Source: SVQP01 sp045606685
Lineage (GTDB): Bacteria; Bacillota; Clostridia; Oscillospirales; CAG-272
Assembly (NCBI GenBank): GCA_045606685.1
Contig: JAZUSJ010000202.1
Span: 1 to 11,286, forward strand
DNA: 11,286 bases
Direction of reading: 5' to 3'
In this document: positions 5,735-11,286 of the stretch, piece by piece
Layout of the letters: every line of letters starts with the position of its first letter
Position numbering within the stretch: position 1 is the stretch's first letter
Notes under the pieces: generated by a model
What the model was told of the DNA's origin: nothing
Databases searched by the model: none
The model's input: only the letters and a program-made list of their open reading frames with translations
Program-made: the position numbers and the translations under genes

Positions 5735-7039
5735 TCAGTATTTTCTATTGTCGATCACGCGCTTTGCCTTGCCCTCGCTGCGCGCAATGGTCTTGGGGTT
5801 GACTAAGTGAACCTTGGCGGAAATACCCAGCATATCGCGCAGTCCCGAGGTAATGCGCTTCTCTACTGCCTCGATCGAACGGATATCGTCGGCAAAGAGT
5901 GCGTCACTCATTTCCACGTTGACGTCAAAGGTGTCGGTGTTGTTGACGCGATCCACCACGATCTGATAGTTGGGGGTAATGTCGCCGCCGCTGACCTTGA
6001 GCAGCACTTCCTCGATCTGAGAGGGGAAGACGTTGACACCGCGGATGATCAGCATGTCGTCACTTCTGCCGCTGGGCTTGCGCATACGCACGTGGGTTCT
6101 GCCGCAAGCGCACTTTTCGTAGTTGAGCGAGCAGATGTCACGGGTACGGTAACGGATCAGGGGGAAGCCCTCCTTGGTGATGGTGGTGAATACCAGCTCA
6201 CCGGACGCGCCCTCGGGCAGCACCTCGCAGGTATCGGGATCAATGATCTCGGGAATGAAGTGATCCTCCCATACGTGCATACCTGCCTGGCATTCGCACT
6301 CGCAGGCCACGCCGGGGCCGAGAATTTCGGAAAGGCCGTAAATGTCGTAAGCCTTCAGACCGAGCTTATCCTGGATCTGCAATCTCATGTCCTCGCTCCA
6401 TGGCTCTGCACCGAAAATGCCTACCTTGAGCTTGAGCTGTCCCTTGAGTCCCAGGCGCTCGATCTCCTCACCCAGATACAGCGCGTAGGAGGGGGTGCAG
6501 CAAAGCGCGGTTGCACCAAAGTCCACCATGGTCTGGATCTGCAGGGAGGTATTGCCCGAGGACATGGGAATGACGGTCGCGCCCAGCATCTCACCGCCGC
6601 CGTGCGCACCGAGACCGCCGGTAAACAGGCCGTAGCCGTAGGACACCTGTACGATATCCTGCTCGGTCATGCCGATCGCCTCCATCATTCTGGCGACACA
6701 GTCAGCCCACATGGCCAAGTCGTTTCTGGTGTAGCCGACCACGATTCTCTTGCCCGTGGTGCCGGACGACGCGTGTACGCGCACGATCTCGGACATGGGC
6801 GTTGCGAAAAGGCCAAAGGGATAGTAATCTCTAAGGTCGCTCTTGTAGGAGAAGGGGAGCTTGGAGAGATCCTCAACGCCGTGTACGTCGTCGGGAGTCA
6901 GTCCCATCTCGTCCATTCTCTTGCGGAAGCACTCTACGTTCTCGTAGCAGCGCTTGACTTGTGCGACAAGTCGCTCATTTTGCATCGCGACGATCTGCTC
7001 GCGAGGCATACATTCGATTTCGGGGTTTCTGATAGCCAT
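5735..7039 (-). CDS. paaK: Phenylacetate-CoA ligase (AMP-forming)
   Basis: Activates phenylacetate (and probably 4-hydroxyphenylacetate or indoleacetate) to the CoA thioester through an acyl-adenylate in the cytoplasm; the reverse direction is also thermodynamically reachable. At 434 residues it is the normal family length. Motifs: P-loop SSGTTGK (91-97), YGLSE (234-238), YRTRD (297-301), hinge region GRSDDMLIIRGVNVFPSQIE (324-343) and a C-terminal catalytic lysine in RSEGKAKRV (probably Lys424). Cysteines at CECEC (246-250) and CACG (310-313) resemble the metal-binding cluster seen in many PaaK proteins. The oxygen-dependent phenylacetyl-CoA epoxidase genes are absent. Together with iorAB upstream, this points to anaerobic arylacetate metabolism, not aerobic degradation. 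It starts 33 nt after the membrane-protein stop; the Shine-Dalgarno is weak (AAGAGA-like), the poorest in this operon. It is followed by the ACT gene 15 nt later. Confidence 0.93.
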   Translation of the reverse strand: MAIRNPEIECMPREQIVAMQNERLVAQVKRCYENVECFRKRMDEMGLTPDDVHGVEDLSKLPFSYKSDLRDYYPFGLFATPMSEIVRVHASSGTTGKRIVVGYTRNDLAMWADCVARMMEAIGMTEQDIVQVSYGYGLFTGGLGAHGGGEMLGATVIPMSSGNTSLQIQTMVDFGATALCCTPSYALYLGEEIERLGLKGQLKLKVGIFGAEPWSEDMRLQIQDKLGLKAYDIYGLSEILGPGVACECECQAGMHVWEDHFIPEIIDPDTCEVLPEGASGELVFTTITKEGFPLIRYRTRDICSLNYEKCACGRTHVRMRKPSGRSDDMLIIRGVNVFPSQIEEVLLKVSGGDITPNYQIVVDRVNNTDTFDVNVEMSDALFADDIRSIEAVEKRITSGLRDMLGISAKVHLVNPKTIARSEGKAKRVIDNRKY

Positions 7040-7072
7040 GAGAGTTCTCTTTTCTTTGTAGGATTTAAGGGT

Positions 7073-7756
7073 TTATGCTTTTTTTCTTTTGAGATTCAGA
7101 ATAATGCCAAGGGCAACCGAGAGTGCGGCAGCCATGGCGACCTGGTATTCCGCGGGGAGCATAAAGGTGACGGTGTGTGCGGGAATCCAGAAAAGCGGCA
7201 CAGTTTTAAGCAGGGTAAAGGAGGCAAACTTTTCCCAATCGACCTTGTGAATGACGTTTGCAAGCGTGATCTTGCCCTTGCCCGAGGCACGGATGTCAAG
7301 ATAGGTGTCGGAGCATTTGTGCAGTGCCATAAAGGTGGGGCCGAACGAGAGATTCATGGTTGCGCTGATAAAGAATGCCTTGACAAAGCTGCCAAGCAGC
7401 GCATGCTCGGGATTGGGTAACAGGCCGTTTGCCATCAAAGCCCCCACGCCTGCACCGAAGATCTTCATCATGTACGTGATCCAAACGCCAATGACGCCCC
7501 AGATCAGAAATCTTGCCCACACGTAAGAGGGCAACGTCCATTCCTTTTTTGCCAGTCGAACCGCCAGCAGCTCGCCCGCTGTTGCAAGAACGGCAAATTT
7601 GGCAAAGCCCATCAGGTAGGGGAGGGTGTTGGAGAGCGTCTTGAATATCTCACGAGAGGCGGGGATGATCAGAATGGCAGCAAAGCCGCCGAGTGAAAGC
7701 ACAATGTAGACAATGATCAAGATCGTTTTCCATGCGGAAGAGGATTTGTCTGCCAT
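7073..7756 (-). CDS. Multi-pass membrane protein with Mpv17/PMP22-like features
   Basis: A 227-residue integral membrane protein with five to six hydrophobic segments, about residues 10-32, 45-66, 80-99, 118-138, 178-198 and 204-221, ending in a basic KRKKA tail. The C-terminal part (KTVPLFWIPAHTVTFMLP, then AEYQV and a final helix) and the FGPTFMALHKCSDTYLD stretch resemble the Mpv17/PMP22 pattern (GP followed by an aromatic and YLD-like loop, then WP..N/TF..VP..YR). The match is by eye and inexact. The start is fixed by GGAGG 6 nt before the ATG at 7756, one nucleotide after the iorB stop, so translation is coupled to iorB. An upstream extension to 7846 would overlap iorB and is rejected. 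Its position between iorB and paaK suggests a link to arylacetate or aromatic amino-acid flux (transport, leak channel or membrane association of the enzymes). No function is established. Confidence 0.8.
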   Translation of the reverse strand: MADKSSSAWKTILIIVYIVLSLGGFAAILIIPASREIFKTLSNTLPYLMGFAKFAVLATAGELLAVRLAKKEWTLPSYVWARFLIWGVIGVWITYMMKIFGAGVGALMANGLLPNPEHALLGSFVKAFFISATMNLSFGPTFMALHKCSDTYLDIRASGKGKITLANVIHKVDWEKFASFTLLKTVPLFWIPAHTVTFMLPAEYQVAMAAALSVALGIILNLKRKKA

Positions 7757-7757
7757 G

Positions 7758-8339
7758 TCATGCCTCCGGGGTATAGGTATATCCTGCGTCAAAGGCGCGC
7801 AGGTTGGCCTCAAGGAACTTGGCGGGGACGCACTCGCGCACCGCATTTACCCAAGTTTCATAAGGAATGTCGGTATTCTTGGCCATCACACCCATCAATA
7901 CCACGTTGACAGCCTTGGTGTTGCCGGCCTCTTTTGCCATGGCAAGCGCGTCAAGCGCGGTCAGGTCAACCTTGGATGCAAGCGTTTCGAGAATGCCTTC
8001 GGGATAGGTCGCAGCACCTGTGATGACCGGCATGGGATTGATCTTTTGTGTGTTGGCGATCATTTTGCCACCCATTTTGAGATAGGGCAGCGCGCGCAGC
8101 GCCTCCAGCTGCTCAAAGGCCAGAATGATGTCCGCCTCGCCCTTGTCAATGACGGGGGAGTAGACCTTTTGGCCGTATTTGACGTAGGTAACCACGCTGC
8201 CGCCGCGCTGGGACATGCCGTGTACCTCGGAGACCTTGACGTCATAGCCGAGCGAGAGAATGGCGTTGCCAAGAATGCGGCTGGCAAGTAACGTGCCTTG
8301 GCCGCCTACGCCAACGATCATAATGTTCACGTTTTTCAT
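7758..8339 (-). CDS. iorB: Indolepyruvate ferredoxin oxidoreductase, beta subunit
   Basis: The small subunit of the two-subunit, thiamine-diphosphate-dependent enzyme that oxidatively decarboxylates indole-, phenyl- and hydroxyphenyl-pyruvate to aryl-acetyl-CoA with reduction of ferredoxin; it supplies the pyruvate-oxidoreductase gamma-like domain. At 193 residues it has the normal family length. Diagnostic stretches: GVGGQGTLLAS (10-20) near the N-terminus and EVHGMSQRGGSV (38-49), both hallmarks of this domain. The start is the ATG at 8339, with AGGAGG 7 nt upstream inside the end of iorA; the in-frame TTG at 8345 would overlap the iorA stop and sits too close to that site. It begins 2 nt after the iorA TGA, the usual coupled arrangement for a stoichiometric complex. 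Its own stop is 1 nt from the next start. Confidence 0.95.
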   Translation of the reverse strand: MKNVNIMIVGVGGQGTLLASRILGNAILSLGYDVKVSEVHGMSQRGGSVVTYVKYGQKVYSPVIDKGEADIILAFEQLEALRALPYLKMGGKMIANTQKINPMPVITGAATYPEGILETLASKVDLTALDALAMAKEAGNTKAVNVVLMGVMAKNTDIPYETWVNAVRECVPAKFLEANLRAFDAGYTYTPEA

Positions 8340-8341
8340 GG

Positions 8342-10084
8342 TCAATCCTCCTTTTTCTCAATCGCACCAAAGGGGCAAACGCCAAGGCACAGGCCGCAGC
8401 CGTTGCATTGGGTGGAATCGATCTTGACAGAGCCGTCAGCGCATACCGAAATGGCGGGACAGCCCAGCTTCATGCAGAGCTTGCACTTTTTGCACTTGTC
8501 GGAAATTTCGCAATATCCCTTGTACTTGACGTGCTTGAGCAGTGCGCAGGGGCGCTGCGCAATAATGACGGACGGCTCGTCCGCCGCGATCTCCTCGCGC
8601 ACGACCGCCTCAAAGGTTTTGAGGTCAAAGGGATCGGCCACGCGCACGCGATCCACGCCAACGGCACGGCAAAGTGCCACAAGGTCAACGGCACGCGTAT
8701 CCTCACCGCGAATGGTCTTGCCCATGGCGGGATTCTGCTGGTGTCCGGTCATACCGGTGATCGAGTTGTCCAGCACGATGACTGTATTTGCGCCCTTGTT
8801 GTAAACGATATCGATCAGGCCTGTAATGCCCGAGTGAATAAAGGTTGAGTCACCAATCACGCTGACCAGCTTGTTGTTGAATTCTTGACCGCGCACCTTG
8901 GCCATGCCGAATGCTGCGCTGACCGATGCGCCCATGCAAATGGTGGTGTCTACCGAGGAAAGGGGTGCGACTGCGCCCAGTGTGTAGCAGCCAATGTCGC
9001 CCGAGACGGTCAGCCCGAGCTTTTTGAGTACGTAGAAGGTACCTCTGTGGGGACAGCCTGCGCACATAACGGGCGGACGGCCGGGAATGGCGGCATCCGG
9101 TGCGATATAGTCGGGATTGGGTGTGCCAAGCACCGCGGTGCGGATCATGGAGGGGGTGTATTCGCCAAGCATGGTGAAGCATTCCTTGCCCTTGACGTTC
9201 ACGCCGATGTTGCGGCAATGCTCCTCGATAAAGGGATCCAATTCTTCAATGACGAACAAAGCGTCCACGGAAGCGGCAAAATCCTTGATTTTTTGCTCGG
9301 GCAGGGGATATACCATGCCCAGCTTTAAGTAGTTGACCGAATTGCCCAATGCCTCGTGCGCGTACAGGTGCGTCGTGCCGGACACGATCACGCCGATTCG
9401 TGCGCCATTGTCCTCGATGACGTTGAGCGGAGAGGTCTCGGCATACTGTACAAGCTCCAGATGACGCTGTTCTACCTTAACGTGCTTGCCGATCGCCATG
9501 GCTGGCATCATAACGTATTTGGGAATGTTCTTTTCGTAAGGCTTGAGCGCGATCTCCTGACGCTCGCTGAGCGTAACGGGATTTTGCGAATGCGAGATGC
9601 GCGTGGAAAGACGCAGCATAACGGGGGTATCAAACTGCTCGGAAAGGTCAAAGGCAAGCTTGGTAAATTCCAAGCATTCCGAGGAGTCGGAGGGCTCCAG
9701 CATGGGCAGCTTTGCCGCCTTTGCGTAGTGACGGGAATCCTGCTCGTTTTGTGAGGAGTGCATGCCGGGATCGTCCGCCACGGCAATCACCAGTCCCGCA
9801 TTCACGCCCGTGTAGGAGGCGGTAAAGAAGGGATCGGCCATGACGTTCAGACCAACGTGCTTGCAGCAGGTCATGGCGCGGCCGCCGCCAATGGCAGCAC
9901 CAATGGCCACCTCGGCAGCCACCTTTTCGTTGGGCGCCCATTCTACGTTGATCTCGGGGTATTGCACAATGCTCTCTGTGATCTCGGTGCTGGGAGTGCC
10001 GGGGTAAGAGGATACCACGCGCACGCCTGCTTCATATGCGCCGCGAGCAACGGCTGCATTTCCGAGCATAAGCTTTTTAGACAT
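8342..10084 (-). CDS. iorA: Indolepyruvate ferredoxin oxidoreductase, alpha subunit
   Basis: The large catalytic subunit that binds thiamine diphosphate and carries the electron path to ferredoxin. At 580 residues it is near the family norm. Domains: an N-terminal pyrimidine-binding part with SSYPGTPSTEITE (25-37) and PNEKVAAE (51-58); a middle domain; a diphosphate-binding part with MCAGCPHRG (340-348), GDIGCYTLG (362-370), GDS (411-413) and LDNSITGMTG (438-447). The C-terminal ferredoxin domain has two cysteine sets, C531/C534/C537/C542 (spacing 2-2-4) and C560/C563/C566/C570 followed by Pro, expected to bind two 4Fe-4S clusters. The start at 10084 is chosen because MSKKLMLGNAAVARG matches the family N-terminus and AAGGAG lies 10 nt upstream; the longer start at 10141 would run into the end of the upstream ligase gene. 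The gap to that gene is 17 nt. In anaerobes the enzyme may also run in reverse, as an aryl-pyruvate synthase. Confidence 0.96.
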   Translation of the reverse strand: MSKKLMLGNAAVARGAYEAGVRVVSSYPGTPSTEITESIVQYPEINVEWAPNEKVAAEVAIGAAIGGGRAMTCCKHVGLNVMADPFFTASYTGVNAGLVIAVADDPGMHSSQNEQDSRHYAKAAKLPMLEPSDSSECLEFTKLAFDLSEQFDTPVMLRLSTRISHSQNPVTLSERQEIALKPYEKNIPKYVMMPAMAIGKHVKVEQRHLELVQYAETSPLNVIEDNGARIGVIVSGTTHLYAHEALGNSVNYLKLGMVYPLPEQKIKDFAASVDALFVIEELDPFIEEHCRNIGVNVKGKECFTMLGEYTPSMIRTAVLGTPNPDYIAPDAAIPGRPPVMCAGCPHRGTFYVLKKLGLTVSGDIGCYTLGAVAPLSSVDTTICMGASVSAAFGMAKVRGQEFNNKLVSVIGDSTFIHSGITGLIDIVYNKGANTVIVLDNSITGMTGHQQNPAMGKTIRGEDTRAVDLVALCRAVGVDRVRVADPFDLKTFEAVVREEIAADEPSVIIAQRPCALLKHVKYKGYCEISDKCKKCKLCMKLGCPAISVCADGSVKIDSTQCNGCGLCLGVCPFGAIEKKED

Positions 10085-10101
10085 ATGTAAAAATCTCCTT
10101 G

Positions 10102-11271
10102 TCAGTGCGAAATTTGCTTTTCCACAAGGCTGCCGCCGCAATATTGCTCACGCAGCTTGGGCTTTTCGATCTTGCCTGTGGGGTTGCGAGGGATGGTCGC
10201 GAAAATGATCTTGCGAGGACGCTTGTATCGCGGCAGCGTTGCGCAGAAGTCGTTGATCTCCTGCTCGGTTGCACTGCAGCCTTCCTTACATTCGATGATG
10301 GCAGCCGCAATCTCTCCCAGACGCTCGTGCGGCAGGCCGATGACCGCCACGTCCTTGACGGCCGCGTGCGCACGGATGTGGTTTTCGATCTGTACGGGGT
10401 AAAGGTTCTCGCCACCTGTAATAATGACGTCCTTTTTGCGGTCGACCAGGTAAATAAAGCCGTCGGGATCCTCCATAGCCATATCACCGGTCAGCAGCCA
10501 GCCGTCGCGCAGGACTTCTGCGCTTGCCTCGGGATCGTTATAATAGCAATTCATGACACCGGGGCCCTTGACGCAAAGCTCGCCAACCTCACCGCGTGCC
10601 ACGGCTCTGCCCGAGGGATCGATGATGCGCGTCTTCCATCCGTAGCCTGCCTTGCCGATCGCACCAACCTTGTCCACGTTTTCCACGCCAAGGTGTACGC
10701 AGCCGGGGCCGATGGATTCGCTCAGTCCGTAGTTGGTGTCGTATTGATGCCCCGGGAATACCTCCATCCAACGCTTGATCAGCGAGGGCGGAACGGGCTG
10801 CGCACCGATGTGCATCAAGCGCCAAGCCGAGAGGTCGTAATCGGAAAGATTCAGCTCGCCTCTCTCCAGCGCGTCCAGAATATCCTGCGCCCACGGCACC
10901 AGGAGCCAGACGATCGAGCATTTTTCGTCAGAGGCAGCCTTTAAGATCCACTCGGGGTTGACGCCCTTGAGCAAAACGGCCTTGCCGCCTGCGAAAAAGC
11001 TGCCCATCCAGTGCATCTTTGCGCCCGTGTGGTAAAGGGGCGGAATGCAAAGGAACACATCGTCGTGCGTCTGGGAATGGTGGTTATGCTCGGTCAGCAT
11101 GGCGTGCGTCAAAGAGCGGTGCGCGTGCAGGATGGCCTTGGGAAAGCCTGTCGTGCCGGACGAGAAGTAGATGGCAGCATCATCGTCCTCCGAGAGCGAA
11201 ATATCGGGCTGACGCGAGGTGCAGTATGCGATCATCTTGTCGTAGCTGTCAGCAAAGAAGTCGGAGGCCAA
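10102..11271 (-). CDS. AMP-forming acyl-CoA synthetase/ligase, N-terminally truncated in this window
   Basis: An ANL-superfamily adenylating enzyme that makes an acyl-CoA through an acyl-AMP. Visible motifs, numbered from the TTG at 11271: P-loop SSGTTGFPK (37-45), YGLSE (181-185), TGD (261-263), GFIYLVDRKKDVIITGGENL (271-290, adenylate-binding and hinge), and catalytic Lys367 in NPTGKIEK. Only 389 residues are present, against about 500-550 for the family, so roughly 130-150 N-terminal residues are missing. Reading upstream in frame meets TAA at 11278-11280, only 6 bp from the window end. The TTG at 11271 and the ATG at 11235 both lack a ribosome binding site, so neither looks like a real start. 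The gene is therefore cut by the window plus an end error, frameshifted, or truncated. It is first in the visible operon, 17 nt before iorA. An aryl- or branched-acyl substrate is possible from context; acyl specificity is not visible. Confidence 0.8.
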   Translation of the reverse strand: MASDFFADSYDKMIAYCTSRQPDISLSEDDDAAIYFSSGTTGFPKAILHAHRSLTHAMLTEHNHHSQTHDDVFLCIPPLYHTGAKMHWMGSFFAGGKAVLLKGVNPEWILKAASDEKCSIVWLLVPWAQDILDALERGELNLSDYDLSAWRLMHIGAQPVPPSLIKRWMEVFPGHQYDTNYGLSESIGPGCVHLGVENVDKVGAIGKAGYGWKTRIIDPSGRAVARGEVGELCVKGPGVMNCYYNDPEASAEVLRDGWLLTGDMAMEDPDGFIYLVDRKKDVIITGGENLYPVQIENHIRAHAAVKDVAVIGLPHERLGEIAAAIIECKEGCSATEQEINDFCATLPRYKRPRKIIFATIPRNPTGKIEKPKLREQYCGGSLVEKQISH

Positions 11272-11286
11272 GCGGTCTTAGGAAGA

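Noticed and set aside
5807..7420. 537-codon plus-strand ORF across paaK and the membrane-protein gene
   Set aside because: Its length is striking, but it is antisense to two well-supported genes and crosses their junction. It is His/Gly/Val-rich low-information protein typical of shadow frames and has no start signals.
7713..8291. 192-codon plus-strand ORF opposite iorB
   Set aside because: Antisense to a clear iorB with the family motifs; no domain and no ribosome binding site.
10085..10141. Longer iorA N-terminus starting at 10141
   Set aside because: The extra 19 residues overlap the end of the acyl-CoA synthetase gene, do not match the family and skip the AAGGAG before the ATG at 10084.

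Overview
The window looks like a low-to-mid-GC anaerobic member of the Bacillota, most likely a gut-type Clostridia (Oscillospirales-like). This rests on strong AGGAGG ribosome binding sites, GTG/TTG starts, a consensus SigA promoter, Gram-positive-style secretion and anchoring, and a ferredoxin-dependent 2-oxoacid oxidoreductase. The taxonomic placement is inference; there is no rRNA or other marker gene here.

Left part, plus strand (1-2212): the end of an oligopeptide ABC transporter operon. The 3' part of an OppD/DppD-type ATPase overlaps by 14 nt an OppF/DppF-type ATPase, which carries a charged helical insertion of about 110 residues inside its nucleotide-binding domain. A small membrane protein resembling the DUF3899 family follows, and a strong intrinsic terminator closes the unit. 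Middle, plus strand (2235-4635): a consensus promoter drives a secreted, membrane-anchored multidomain glycoside hydrolase (signal peptide, CBM-like beta-sandwich, clan GH-A catalytic domain, beta domain, linker, Gly-Cys plus TM plus basic tail). A 65-residue membrane protein follows it 6 nt downstream.

Intergenic block (4636-5287): about 650 bp without a convincing gene. It holds a run of short hairpins separated by the octamer AATATCAC or its complement GTGATATT, with orientation switching near 4787. After that come more hairpins and a short degenerate tandem repeat, then a two-way terminator between the convergent operons. It looks like a repetitive, possibly mobile, non-coding element.

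Right part, minus strand (11286 down to 5288): a six-gene, tightly packed operon for arylpyruvate/arylacetate metabolism. In transcription order it holds an AMP-forming acyl-CoA synthetase (N-terminus missing, in-frame stop at the window edge), iorA, iorB, a membrane protein with Mpv17/PMP22-like features, paaK (phenylacetate-CoA ligase) and a tandem-ACT protein. IorAB interconverts aryl-pyruvates and aryl-acetyl-CoA with ferredoxin, PaaK interconverts arylacetates and their CoA esters, and the ACT protein is a plausible aromatic amino-acid sensor. The operon could run oxidatively (aromatic amino-acid fermentation to arylacetates) or reductively (arylacetate salvage into Phe/Tyr/Trp). The sequence alone does not decide which.
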